The notes under the pieces: generated by a model | The model's input: the letters and a program-made list of their open reading frames with translations, nothing else | What the model was told of the DNA's origin: nothing | The model's database searches: none | Position numbers and translations under genes: made by a program | IMG/VR virus record: IMGVR_UViG_3300025162_000024 | Span: 1 to 64,000 of that record | Direction: 5' to 3' (one strand) | Length of the DNA: 64,000 nt | DNA from: a virus | Part shown: positions 17,125 through 25,144 of the stretch, piece after piece | Numbering within the stretch: the first letter of the stretch is position 1 | Layout of the letters: every line of letters begins with the position of its first letter

Positions 17125-18966
17125 TCAATACTTTCCTGTCGTCTCGAGATCTTTCCCGAATTCCTCGGGATTGATCAACGAGGCCACGTAACTAGTGTCA
17201 TGCCTTGGTGCCGTACGAGCTCTGTGTACCGTATCGAGCAGCCCCTTCTCCAGGTAGCTTCCGGCCATTCTTGTTAAAGGATTTGGGTCCCTGAGACCGT
17301 GTTCCATGGCCCGGACCATCTCTGGTTCAAACCCGGGGTGCTCCGTATCCGCGTCTACACTCTCCACGCCCAGCGACTTAAGGTCATTTGCTACCCGAGG
17401 GGTGATCCTCGTCCCTAGGGAATAATGAGCTGCGGGCTTCACCAGGTAGCGGCCGACAGCCTCATGGGTCTTTACCGACTGGACAGTTTCACTCGGCTTG
17501 TAGGCCCTGGCCAGCTGATCAAAGGTGACCAGGTCATCGGGTAACGTTCCCTCGACCCGGTCCGAGTTCGTGATCCTCGCGTGATTCTGGATCCCACGGG
17601 AGAGCACCTCTATGTTCCGACGGTGTGACCGGACGTCTGAATCGTCCAATGCCTTCTTGAACGTCTCGATGAACAGCCGGCGTCCCTCGCCCAGCCCCTT
17701 ATACTGGACGGCGTCCGACGGGTTCACAGCCCCCTCGTTCAGCGGGTCTCCGGCCTCCACCTGGTCCCCGACCTTCACTCGTAGATCTATACCGGCCGGC
17801 ACGTAATGATCCAGGGCCCCGACTTTAACGTAGTTACCACCCTGTGGAGCTTCTCGTATATCTGAGATCCTCCCGTCCTCGGAGGCTACGACTGCCGCTT
17901 CAGGGAAGACCTTGGGTGCCTGGAGCATCCGGTTGATGTAGGCAAAGCCCGATCGGGGGTGCTTCTCTTTGCTGACCGTACCACCGGTGTGCTTCTGGGA
18001 CAAGCTACCCTGTGCTATCTTCTCGCCAACAGCCTGACTGGAGGCGATCCCCACCTGATCCCCGATCCCTGGGAGCCTCCCTTTCTCACGGACCCCGGCA
18101 CATACCGAGCAGATTCCTTCGGGGGCCTGACAGGTTGCAGCCGACCTGACGAGGATCCGGGCGTCTCCCAGTCCTTTGCGGACCTCAGGTGTGATCAGGG
18201 TCCCGGCATCGTACTTCCCTGATTTCTGGGCGAGGATCGCCCCGTCATTGTCCTTGTCACTGGCGGGTACGGGAAGCCCAGATCCAGTCTTGCAATCGTG
18301 CTGGGTCACGGTCAGCCGATGGGAGACGAACGCCATCTGCTTGCCCAGGTGACCTGATTGGGCGGTCGAGAGCTTGGCACTGATCGAACCCTGACGGGCA
18401 CCGTACCCGGCCGCAAAAAATTCACTTGGGGTCAGTCCCTCCGAGTACCCATGGAGGATCGGAAAGGGGATCGTCCTCCCCCTGTGATCCGCGACCAGCA
18501 TATCCCCGATCAACCCCTGTCTGTACTGGGTAGGATTGCCTCTAGCCCCGGACAGAGCTTGAATGGCCAGAGAGTTGCCCGAGGCGATCCCCTCGTCCAT
18601 CAGCTGCTTCTCCATCGGCCGTATCTCGGACATCACCAGCTGGTTAACCGCGTTCTGCTTTGCCTCCTCAGGCATATTCGACGCATTGAGCAGGTCTACC
18701 TTGTCCCTGAGCTCCTGGCGGCGTTTCTTGAGCTCCTGGCTCATCTCCAGATCAGACATCTTGATCGAACTGCCCTGGGACCGGGCGGCCCGGCCCCCGA
18801 CATGCATCAGCCCGTTGGCCACCTTGAGATACTGGTCAGGATGCTTAGCATGCAGCTCCTCAAGCAGCTGGGCCATACCGCGGTTATCCAACAGGCGGCC
18901 TTCTGCCTGCATATCCTGAGGCAGCTGTTGATTCACCAGAAGTTGGCCAACCGTGGTTTGGATCAT
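17125..18966 (-). CDS. RNA polymerase beta' subunit, C-terminal part
   Basis: A 613-aa protein carrying the downstream half of bacterial-type beta' (RpoC). It begins with TTVGQLLVNQQLP, equal to the conserved TTVGR...N..LP of beta'. SGARGNPTQYRQ (139-150) leads into the bridge-helix region; EGLTPSEFFAAGYGARQGS and TAQSGHLGKQM (176-211) are the trigger loop; Cys225, Cys279, Cys286 and Cys289 rebuild the second beta' zinc site with the usual C-x6-C-x2-C spacing; GIASSQAVGEK (306-316) and HTGG match GVIAAQSIGEP and H(I/T)GG. It completes the beta' chain that begins in the gene at 26340, so the two should assemble into one catalytic core with the NTP site shared between them. Later residues (330-613) are more divergent. 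Confidence 0.93.
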   Translation of the reverse strand: MIQTTVGQLLVNQQLPQDMQAEGRLLDNRGMAQLLEELHAKHPDQYLKVANGLMHVGGRAARSQGSSIKMSDLEMSQELKKRRQELRDKVDLLNASNMPEEAKQNAVNQLVMSEIRPMEKQLMDEGIASGNSLAIQALSGARGNPTQYRQGLIGDMLVADHRGRTIPFPILHGYSEGLTPSEFFAAGYGARQGSISAKLSTAQSGHLGKQMAFVSHRLTVTQHDCKTGSGLPVPASDKDNDGAILAQKSGKYDAGTLITPEVRKGLGDARILVRSAATCQAPEGICSVCAGVREKGRLPGIGDQVGIASSQAVGEKIAQGSLSQKHTGGTVSKEKHPRSGFAYINRMLQAPKVFPEAAVVASEDGRISDIREAPQGGNYVKVGALDHYVPAGIDLRVKVGDQVEAGDPLNEGAVNPSDAVQYKGLGEGRRLFIETFKKALDDSDVRSHRRNIEVLSRGIQNHARITNSDRVEGTLPDDLVTFDQLARAYKPSETVQSVKTHEAVGRYLVKPAAHYSLGTRITPRVANDLKSLGVESVDADTEHPGFEPEMVRAMEHGLRDPNPLTRMAGSYLEKGLLDTVHRARTAPRHDTSYVASLINPEEFGKDLETTGKY

Positions 18967-19511
18967 TTTGACTGTGTCCCATGGTCGGCATTCTGCAAAC
19001 TACGAATATCCTCGATCGTGGCGTAATTCTTAGCCGCAGCGTCCGCAAAATCGTCCATCGCCCCCTCTCGCATGCCGAGAGCCTTAATGTACGCCCTATA
19101 CTTATCGTAATTCTGCGTATCCTCCACAAATGCCTTTCCCTCTGGCTCGGCCATTCCTTTCAATGCCCCTGCCTGCTGGTTAAGGCCGGATCTATCTGAC
19201 ATAGCGGTTACCACTCCAAGTCCCGCTCCACCCAAACCTCCGACACCTGCCCCCATAGCTGCGTTAAGGAGGTAATCCGTTGCCTTTGGATCTTTCTTCA
19301 GCAGAGTTAACAGTGCTCCTATCCCGCCGCCGGCCAAAGCCCCAGCCCCGCCATAGGTAGCTGCCCGGCCCGGGACCATCCCACCAAGACCTTGCGAAGA
19401 TGCCTCGTTAAGCCGCTGCCACATGCTGGAGTCGGCTATATTATCAGTGAACGCCAGCTTCCTGTACAGCTCTCGCCCAAGTTGTTCACATGCTTCTTTG
19501 GTCACGGTCAT
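18963..19511 (-). CDS. Gly-zipper membrane protein with LGRELYRKLA tag
   Basis: A 182-aa protein. Its N-terminus, TKEACEQLGRELYRKLAF, is shared with the proteins at 22649 and 23247 and, more loosely, 25145. Residues about 50-110 form two glycine-zipper hydrophobic hairpins (GGAGALAGGGIGALLTLLKK, then AAMGAGVGGLGGAGLGVV) with the linker KDPKATDYLLN between them. The same linker-and-zipper unit appears in the proteins at 23247 and 37294. The remainder is helical and polar. Its stop overlaps the start of the beta' C-terminal gene by four bases (ATGA), so the two are likely co-translated. The likely role is an internal, membrane-active virion protein. Confidence 0.7.
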   Translation of the reverse strand: MTVTKEACEQLGRELYRKLAFTDNIADSSMWQRLNEASSQGLGGMVPGRAATYGGAGALAGGGIGALLTLLKKDPKATDYLLNAAMGAGVGGLGGAGLGVVTAMSDRSGLNQQAGALKGMAEPEGKAFVEDTQNYDKYRAYIKALGMREGAMDDFADAAAKNYATIEDIRSLQNADHGTQSK

Positions 19512-19514
19512 CGC

Positions 19515-20711
19515 CTAGTTAGGGACATCCGACGAGGTCCTGGATATCTCTGTCCAGTTCACCCCGTCAAACAGGAATATAATCGATTGAGAGTGGCCTG
19601 CCGAAGGCGGGCGGAATGCAGCCAGCTTGAAGGCCGGGGCGAATGTGACAACCCCGAGGGCCCCGGGGCCCGCATTCTTCACGGTCAGGGTCAGCATCTG
19701 GGTATAGACCGAGGACGGGGCATTGATATACACGGGATTACCGTCAGTGATCGAGATGATCGCATGGTTGTACTGGTTGCCAGGGATGGTCACTGAACCA
19801 CCGCCGGACACAGTCGTCTGATACGTGTTGAACGCAGCCTGCTTACGGAAGTAGGTGCCGTACTGGTTCTCGACCGTAAACTTACCGGTCCCGTCCAGGA
19901 GGATGATCTTGTTTGCAGAGTTGTTGATCGTGACCTGGCCGGCCACCGATCGCAGGGTAATCACGCTCTCATAACAGCTAGAGTCGATCTTGGCCGGGCC
20001 CGCCACGTTCCCCTCGGTATACCCGTTAAGCACGCAGTAAGGTCGATTCACGTACAGCCCGTACCCAGCGTTCCCCTCTACATCGAAGCTCACGGCTACG
20101 GTACACCCAGCAACCCCCAGGTGGATCCCGTCGCCACGGTTGCCTACGGAGGAGACCGAGACGAGCGTCCAGGCATTGGTATTGTCGAACCCGACAGCCT
20201 TGGAATCGAGGCAAACCCCATGGCCAAGATTAGCCTGGGTCGAACAGCTCTCGATCAGCCCTGAGTTACCGTTGACTACATTGATCCCGTGGCCGCCCTG
20301 GTGTGTCACCTGAAGCGAGCGCAGGACACAGTTACCAGCCCCGTTCGTGGTGTCGACCAGGCCGATGACGATCCCATCCATGGTCCTGCCGACTACGGCC
20401 GTATCGAGTGTAAAGTCCTCAAGAGACACTCCGTCGGCCCCGGACTCCACCTGGATCCCAACCACATCCTTGGTCTTGACCAGGATGGTCCCGGGACCCG
20501 CCCCTCTAAGCTTCATAGACTTAGAGATCTTCAGGGTCGAGGAGATCGCAAACTTACCGGGTGGGAGAGCGACGGTCCCCCCAACGGCCTGGGCCGCTTG
20601 TATCGCAGCTTGAATCCCGGCAGTAGAGTCATTGACCCCTGTCGGATCGGCTCCGTACGCCGTGGCATTGAACTCTGTGGCGGTCACTATCACTGGCTTA
20701 GAAGCTGCCAT
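19515..20711 (-). CDS. Right-handed beta-helix protein (tail spike)
   Basis: A protein of about 398 aa of the pectate-lyase-like beta-helix class. The N-terminal NATAYGADPTGVNDSTAGIQ followed by AIQAAQAVGGTVALPPGKF is the classic Pectate_lyase_3 opening; GISIKLRGAGPGT-like and repeated short strands with GHGINVVNGNSG, NLGHGVCLDSKAVG and GDGIHLGVAG make up the coils. The C-terminal 120 residues form another beta-rich region. Such proteins are trimeric spikes that bind or degrade host surface polysaccharide. The ATG at 20711, with AAGGA upstream, is preferred over the GTG at 20735. Confidence 0.8.
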   Translation of the reverse strand: MAASKPVIVTATEFNATAYGADPTGVNDSTAGIQAAIQAAQAVGGTVALPPGKFAISSTLKISKSMKLRGAGPGTILVKTKDVVGIQVESGADGVSLEDFTLDTAVVGRTMDGIVIGLVDTTNGAGNCVLRSLQVTHQGGHGINVVNGNSGLIESCSTQANLGHGVCLDSKAVGFDNTNAWTLVSVSSVGNRGDGIHLGVAGCTVAVSFDVEGNAGYGLYVNRPYCVLNGYTEGNVAGPAKIDSSCYESVITLRSVAGQVTINNSANKIILLDGTGKFTVENQYGTYFRKQAAFNTYQTTVSGGGSVTIPGNQYNHAIISITDGNPVYINAPSSVYTQMLTLTVKNAGPGALGVVTFAPAFKLAAFRPPSAGHSQSIIFLFDGVNWTEISRTSSDVPN

Positions 20712-20721
20712 CTTAATATCC

Positions 20722-20955
20722 TTAAGGTTTTCCACCGACTAGCTTTACAACACTGCGTGCGGGGCTCACCCCGAGGGCCGCTGCCCTCTCCTGAAAGTCA
20801 GAATCAGCGGCGTTCGAGACGACCACGCCCTGTGCCCCGTAATCCGAAGCTACGAGCAGCGGTTGCCCAAAGCTATCGAGGATTGCAAGGCCAGAGGCCC
20901 CGTCAATCTCGAACTTCTTGCCAAGGGCACCCCCGGCCTGGACCAGCAACTTCAT
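20722..20955 (-). CDS. Small hypothetical protein upstream of tail spike
   Basis: A 77-aa soluble, beta-prone protein (KLLVQAGGALGKKFEIDG, PLLVASDYGAQGVVVSN). No family is recognised. Its start overlaps the stop of the gene at 20955-21551 by one base and it ends 10 bases before the spike gene, so it is firmly inside the operon. Spike-adjacent small proteins can be caps or adaptors, but nothing in the sequence shows this. Confidence 0.5.
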   Translation of the reverse strand: MKLLVQAGGALGKKFEIDGASGLAILDSFGQPLLVASDYGAQGVVVSNAADSDFQERAAALGVSPARSVVKLVGGKP

Positions 20956-21551
20956 TAACGGCCTCCCCGGGACTGTCTGAACGCTTCGAGAGCGGAGCTA
21001 GCCGCTTTAGACCCTTGGGGCTGCTGAGCAGGTCCGCCGGGCATCCCCTGCAAGACATTCGAGCCGGCCAATGCCTGGTCAAGGCCGTTACCGGCCTGTG
21101 CCGGGTCCACGGCCTGTCCAGAGATCCCTGCACCCATCACGGTGGGCTGGCCCTGCTCTGGAGGCTGTTCCTGGTTGGAGGGGGCTGAGACATCCGACTG
21201 AGGGGCGAGCCCCAGATACTCGAGCATCCGGGTCACCAGATCCTCAAGGTTCGTGATCCGCTCGTCTGTAGAGGGCTTCTTGGGCTTCTCCTGCCCCTCG
21301 CGGACCGCGTCGGTCAGCATGTTCTTCAGCGTGTTGGGGTCGATCCCTGCCGGCTGCTGCGGAGGTGCCTGGGGTTGGGCTTGGGCTGGATCTTGGGGAG
21401 GGCCACCCTGAGGAGGCTGTTGCTGCTGTTGGGCAGCTTGCTCCTCGGGTGAGGGGGTGACCCCCTGGGCGGTCATCGGGGTGTACGCCCGCTTCTCCAG
21501 CAATTCCATCGCCTCCTTCATCAGCCCGGCCAATTTTGGATTGTATGCCAT
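20955..21551 (-). CDS. Pro/Gln-rich virion protein
   Basis: A protein of about 198 aa. The first 25 residues are helical (MAYNPKLAGLMKEAMELLEK) and contain a KRAY site; the next 60 are a Gln/Pro-rich disordered linker; a short helix (ITNLEDLVTRMLEYLGL) and a Gly/Gln-rich tail follow. The ATG at 21551 is preferred to the TTG at 21569. The leader and first codons of this gene exist a second time in decayed form at 22564-22640, on the other side of a two-gene insertion. Function unknown, probably structural. Confidence 0.55.
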   Translation of the reverse strand: MAYNPKLAGLMKEAMELLEKRAYTPMTAQGVTPSPEEQAAQQQQQPPQGGPPQDPAQAQPQAPPQQPAGIDPNTLKNMLTDAVREGQEKPKKPSTDERITNLEDLVTRMLEYLGLAPQSDVSAPSNQEQPPEQGQPTVMGAGISGQAVDPAQAGNGLDQALAGSNVLQGMPGGPAQQPQGSKAASSALEAFRQSRGGR

Positions 21552-21582
21552 ATGCCTGTAGTTTACCAAGAAGGCCTGGAGA
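21506..21582 (-). repeat. Direct repeat copy 1 (intact leader and gene start)
   Basis: Minus-strand 21582-21555 matches 22640-22613 at 24 of 28 bases (core TTGGTAAACTACAGG here, CTGGTAAACTACAGG in the other). The likeness continues into the first codons of the gene at 21551 (PKLAGLMK). The two copies flank the cassette at 21583-22563. Confidence 0.75.
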
Positions 21583-21624
21583 CTGCTGTCTTACTCGGAG
21601 ATCGCTCCAGGTGGAGACCCGTGA

Positions 21625-22029
21625 CTAGCCAGTCTGATACGGGTACATGTAGTTGAACTTCTCAGCACGCTTAATACAGCCACAGGGACGGCCAAGAAGT
21701 TTGAGAGACATTACCTTCCACAGCCAGCCTATGACCCCAGCTAACCTGTGCAGGGTATCCCCAACCCCCTTGTCTGTGGAGTTGGATACCCGCCGAACTG
21801 TTCTCGCCCATAGAGGCCACGCAGAGAATGGCACTATCTTGAGCGGTGTAAACTTGCCCGTACGCGGATAACTGCCAAGTCCAAGTTGGTAGTGGACCAG
21901 AGGGATAAGCCAACCGCCATCTTTCGGTGTTGCGTACTGTTCGAGGAACTTAATCCACGCAGCAAAGCGATCTGCGGCGGCTGCCTTTCGATAATGCTCA
22001 ACCGTTTCTGCGGGAATAGTAATGCGCAT
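21625..22029 (-). CDS. Moron-like protein with C-terminal CGC..R..NYMYPY motif
   Basis: A protein of about 134 aa. The ATG at 22029 is chosen because a terminator hairpin (22043-22079) lies inside any longer frame. The N-terminal part is helical; residues about 25-75 look beta-prone with GGWLIPLVHYQLGLGSY. The C-terminus (GVGDTLHRLAGVIG, then GRPCGCIKRAEKFNYMYPY) resembles a short C-x-C..R...N...P motif that ends many small phage and bacterial proteins of unknown role. It belongs to a cassette inserted between virion genes. Confidence 0.55.
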   Translation of the reverse strand: MRITIPAETVEHYRKAAAADRFAAWIKFLEQYATPKDGGWLIPLVHYQLGLGSYPRTGKFTPLKIVPFSAWPLWARTVRRVSNSTDKGVGDTLHRLAGVIGWLWKVMSLKLLGRPCGCIKRAEKFNYMYPYQTG

Positions 22030-22042
22030 GAGGTGGCTCAAC

Positions 22043-22079
22043 AAAAAGGGGTAGTAGAAGGCTTTTCGTCTACTACCCC
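22043..22079 (-). terminator. Rho-independent terminator inside the moron-like cassette
   Basis: An 11-bp perfect stem (GGGGTAGTAGA / TCTACTACCCC) with a 10-base loop is followed on the minus strand by TTTTT. It ends the transcript of the gene at 22092-22550. Confidence 0.85.
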
Positions 22080-22091
22080 TATCCATAATTC

Positions 22092-22550
22092 TTACTCCCA
22101 AACGGTCGGGTAGGTAGAACGCGGCGTCGGCCGAGGGGGGTCGGGAGGGTAGTAGAGATCCCTACATTCTGCATTACCACCTGGGGTAGGTCCAATACAT
22201 TCATGGGTATAGTCTGTAAGGGCTATCTTATGAGTACCTTCAGGGTACTCAGGATAGAGCGGCACCCACATGTTATCTGTAACTACATCTGAGTAAGCAC
22301 AAACTATATTGAGCATTCTGATATACTCTTGCGTACCATCTCCTTCTCCCATATCTTTTATGGTACTATACCATACCACTTTACAAACATATGCAGGGAT
22401 ATGTATGAGAGGTTTTATTCCATTAATTCCAGACTGACTGGTTCCAGACGTGGGCTGCATCGCCAGTAGTTTGGGGAGTGCCATCGGAAGAGCCACTAGG
22501 GCTACCGCGGCCATGCCAAGTCTCTTGATAAATTGAATACGAGTTACCAT
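22092..22550 (-). CDS. Exported moron-like protein
   Basis: A 152-aa protein with an N-terminal signal-like segment: basic start (MVTRIQFIKRLG), hydrophobic core (MAAVALVALPMALPKLLA), then polar sequence. The mature part is Tyr-rich with four cysteines and a Pro-rich tail. No family is recognised. Base use is visibly more AT-rich than the neighbours, AAAGGA precedes the ATG, and a dedicated terminator follows. Together with the flanking direct repeats this marks an acquired moron: a gene expressed on its own, perhaps altering the host envelope. The function is unknown. Confidence 0.6.
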   Translation of the reverse strand: MVTRIQFIKRLGMAAVALVALPMALPKLLAMQPTSGTSQSGINGIKPLIHIPAYVCKVVWYSTIKDMGEGDGTQEYIRMLNIVCAYSDVVTDNMWVPLYPEYPEGTHKIALTDYTHECIGPTPGGNAECRDLYYPPDPPRPTPRSTYPTVWE

Positions 22551-22563
22551 AACGATATCCTTT

Positions 22564-22640
22564 CTACGTTTCCTGCTTCATCAGACCGGCCAGTTTCGGC
22601 CTAAGTCATCTACCTGTAGTTTACCAGGAAGTCTCGGAGA
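22564..22640 (-). pseudogene. Decayed copy of the start of the gene at 20955-21551
   Basis: The minus strand repeats the leader of the gene at 21551 and then its first codons with a one-base loss: the shifted frame still reads RPKLAGLMKQ, matching NPKLAGLMKE, before stopping at a TAG. It is the second arm of the direct repeat that brackets the cassette at 21583-22563 and marks where the cassette entered. Confidence 0.65.
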
Positions 22641-22648
22641 ACGTCGGC

Positions 22649-23257
22649 CTACTTGGGGATCGAGCCGATCAACGATCCCAGGGGGAGGCCCATGAGGAAC
22701 CGGTGCTTGGACTCTCTGCGGTTCATGATCTCAGACGTCTTATTGCTGGTCCGGGCTAGAATCGTGTCTGCCAGAGCCTGACCGGCACCGGTAGTGAGCA
22801 GGGCTGAGAGAGTGGCTGCCCCTCCAGCCGACAGGCCCATTGTCGAGACATCTGCACTACGAAAGGCCTGAGGGTGAGCCGATGCATAGGCTGCCGTCCC
22901 CAGCCCAGTGAGCAGTCCGATGACCACTGAGGGAAGTGCGTACTGGCTCACGCCATGCACGAAGCTCTGTCCAAAGTGGCCCTTACGCTTCTCTGCCTGT
23001 GCCTTCAGGGTATCCAGGTATTCTTTACCCTTGTTCCCAGCAGGCATATTCAGCGTGTCCGTAATCGGAGCTCTAAGCAGGCTCAGCCCTGGAACGAAGC
23101 TGGTAGGGGCCACGGCCAGACTCTTCCAGGGGTTATCGATGGCCGAGGACAGCTCATTGCTCACCGACTGCCCGACCCTCCCCAAGTACGAGGAGTCATC
23201 GGCCGCCATCTTCCTGTACAGCTCCCGTCCGAGTTGCTCACAGGCCTTACCGGTCAT
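22649..23257 (-). CDS. Gly-zipper membrane protein with LGRELYRKMA tag
   Basis: A protein of about 202 aa. The start at 23257 gives the N-terminus MTGKACEQLGRELYRKMAAD, matching the tag of its paralogues; it overlaps the upstream stop by 11 bases and has GAGAG upstream. Hydrophobic Gly/Ala/Leu segments follow at about residues 98-120 (YALPSVVIGLLTGLGTAAY) and 135-160 (GLSAGGAATLSALLTTGAG). The C-terminus (FLMGLPLGSLIGSIPK) is again apolar. It is probably an internal virion protein that inserts in membranes; it is encoded between its closest paralogue and the RNA polymerase half. Confidence 0.65.
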   Translation of the reverse strand: MTGKACEQLGRELYRKMAADDSSYLGRVGQSVSNELSSAIDNPWKSLAVAPTSFVPGLSLLRAPITDTLNMPAGNKGKEYLDTLKAQAEKRKGHFGQSFVHGVSQYALPSVVIGLLTGLGTAAYASAHPQAFRSADVSTMGLSAGGAATLSALLTTGAGQALADTILARTSNKTSEIMNRRESKHRFLMGLPLGSLIGSIPK

Positions 23258-23876
23258 ATGGGTTACTCTCGTCAGTACCGCGGGCAGCGTTGTTGTATCC
23301 CATAGCACTGTTAGTCATCATCTTCCAACTCGGCAAGCTCTCTGCATCCTTATCCGTCATGTAGCTGCCGTGTCTCTCGGCAATGAGCCCAGGGGCCTTC
23401 TTGTTATACGCCTCGGCCTCATTCTTACTGATAGTCTGCAGGGCATCGATACTCGGACCGGTCAGGAACTGACCTACGGGATTAGCCCTGCGGTTCAGGG
23501 TGGCCGTTGCCAGGTTGTTATCGGCCTGGACCAGGGGGGCTACAGCCTCGCCAAGATGCTTGTTGATATCCGAGTAATCCTCGGTCGCCTGCTGGTAACC
23601 TAGCCCGGCTCCGCCCGCTGCACCCAGGCCACCCCCGATCAAAGCGTTCAGAAGGTAGTCTTTGGCCTTCGGATCTTTCTTGAGCAACGCGGTCAGCAGG
23701 CCACCGCCAGCCATTCCGGCCAGGGCCCCGGCACCCCCATAGGTAGCGGCCCGACCCGGGACCATCCCACCCAGGTTGTTGGCCGCCGACTGATTCAGCT
23801 GCTGCCACATATTCGGATCGGCAGCCAGCTTACGGAAGATCTCACGGCCGAGGTTCTCACATGCTTCTTTGGTCAT
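23247..23876 (-). CDS. Gly-zipper membrane protein with LGREIFRKLA tag
   Basis: A protein of about 209 aa and the closest paralogue of 18963-19511. Shared parts, in order: TKEACENLGREIFRKLAADP, a short MW..LNQ segment, GGMVPGRAATYGGAGALAG, KKDPKAKDYLLNALIGGG and a second glycine zipper. After residue 105 it is polar and helical. The ATG at 23876 is preferred because it gives the conserved N-terminus. Two membrane hairpins are expected. The duplication of the whole unit in one operon suggests the copies form a mixed complex. Confidence 0.7.
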   Translation of the reverse strand: MTKEACENLGREIFRKLAADPNMWQQLNQSAANNLGGMVPGRAATYGGAGALAGMAGGGLLTALLKKDPKAKDYLLNALIGGGLGAAGGAGLGYQQATEDYSDINKHLGEAVAPLVQADNNLATATLNRRANPVGQFLTGPSIDALQTISKNEAEAYNKKAPGLIAERHGSYMTDKDAESLPSWKMMTNSAMGYNNAARGTDESNPYDR

Positions 23877-23886
23877 AGTCGTATCT

Positions 23887-25101
23887 CTACTTAGGTTGGA
23901 GTACATCCATCAGTTTAACACGGGCCGCATCAGATATCGGAAGATTAACCCGGTTCTCTACCGATCGGATGATCGGGCTGTTCTTGGACGCCTGGATCTT
24001 CTCTTCTCGCTCCTTGACCTTCCGACGGTGCCACAGGTAAGTGGCGATCCCGGCGAGGGCCGCCCCACCCCCGATAGCCCAAGGAGCGTACTTGTCGGCT
24101 ACCGCCTTGATCGTGCCGGCAGCGGGGGCCACCGACTCCTCGTACCCGTGACCACCGCCACGGAACAAGTGTCCTAACTGCATTTCCTGCAGCTGCTTAC
24201 GCAACCACAGGCTTGGTTCCTGCTGCTTCAGATAGCTATCGAACTCTTCCCGGGCCCGGGGCTGCTCTGGTAGAGGGATCTGCTCACCGTACCCCTTGTG
24301 CTGCTTGAACAGTTCAAACTCTGTACGCAGCCTGGGATAGAAGTCCCTGGAAGACATGCCAAGGGCTCCTCGGACATTACCGGTGACCGCCGCCTCTGGA
24401 AGCTGCTTTCGCATACCGACCAGCACCTTATGGGCGTTTTCGATCACCTTGGGGTCTTCCGACTCCAGGATCTTCTTGGCGTATGTGGCTATTGCCTCTG
24501 GGTCCTCCCCGGGGGCCGGCGGAGGCGGCTCATTAGGATCGTCACTGCCCAGAGCGGGTGCAGCAGGTCCAGCCGGTGCCCCTGGGGCTGTCGGCGTCTC
24601 CCGATACTCAAAGAACTTGGACAGGCCGGAGACAGCCTCGTCCTGCATCATCTTGTGTGCCCAGGACTTCTCCATCCCCGCTTCGCGATGCAGCTGCATC
24701 AGCCCGTTGAGAGGACCAGCCTGGAATTCTTTGTAATGCTGATAGTGCTCAGGTTCCCATTCCTCTGCGTCCTTAGGCACCAGCCACCGGCGGAGCGGGC
24801 TTCCACGAGCTGCGAGCATCACGTCGGGGACCCCCACGCCAAGCACGTGGAACTGGGCGGCGGTCGACCCGCGATCCGTGTACTCCCGGAGCGTCTCACG
24901 ATAATCATCGTCAACCGGAGGTGCCCCGACCGCCCCAAACCTATGCAGGGTTCCAGTGGCGTCCGGGCCGTTCAGTGCCGAGCTAACCGCGAGCCCCGTG
25001 GCACCCATACCGATCCCGGCTACTCCAGCCCCGCCGAGAGCGGCTTCCAGGCCAGCATTGAACGACGTGCGTTTCTTCTTCTTATTGATCGGATCGATCA
25101 T
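23887..25101 (-). CDS. Two-anchor membrane virion protein
   Basis: A 404-aa protein with a Lys-rich start (MIDPINKKKKRTSF), a Gly/Ala hydrophobic segment at about 18-43 (LEAALGGAGVAGIGMGATGL), a long polar helical and Pro-rich centre (with PNEPPPPAPGEDPEA), and a second hydrophobic segment at about 345-362 (YAPWAIGGGAALAGIATYLW) followed by a basic stretch. No enzyme motif. The topology, with both ends membrane-active, resembles the other internal proteins of this block. Confidence 0.6.
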   Translation of the reverse strand: MIDPINKKKKRTSFNAGLEAALGGAGVAGIGMGATGLAVSSALNGPDATGTLHRFGAVGAPPVDDDYRETLREYTDRGSTAAQFHVLGVGVPDVMLAARGSPLRRWLVPKDAEEWEPEHYQHYKEFQAGPLNGLMQLHREAGMEKSWAHKMMQDEAVSGLSKFFEYRETPTAPGAPAGPAAPALGSDDPNEPPPPAPGEDPEAIATYAKKILESEDPKVIENAHKVLVGMRKQLPEAAVTGNVRGALGMSSRDFYPRLRTEFELFKQHKGYGEQIPLPEQPRAREEFDSYLKQQEPSLWLRKQLQEMQLGHLFRGGGHGYEESVAPAAGTIKAVADKYAPWAIGGGAALAGIATYLWHRRKVKEREEKIQASKNSPIIRSVENRVNLPISDAARVKLMDVLQPK

Positions 25102-25144
25102 GGTCTTGAACCTACCGGCTAAACCTACCTGCTAACAGCTACGC

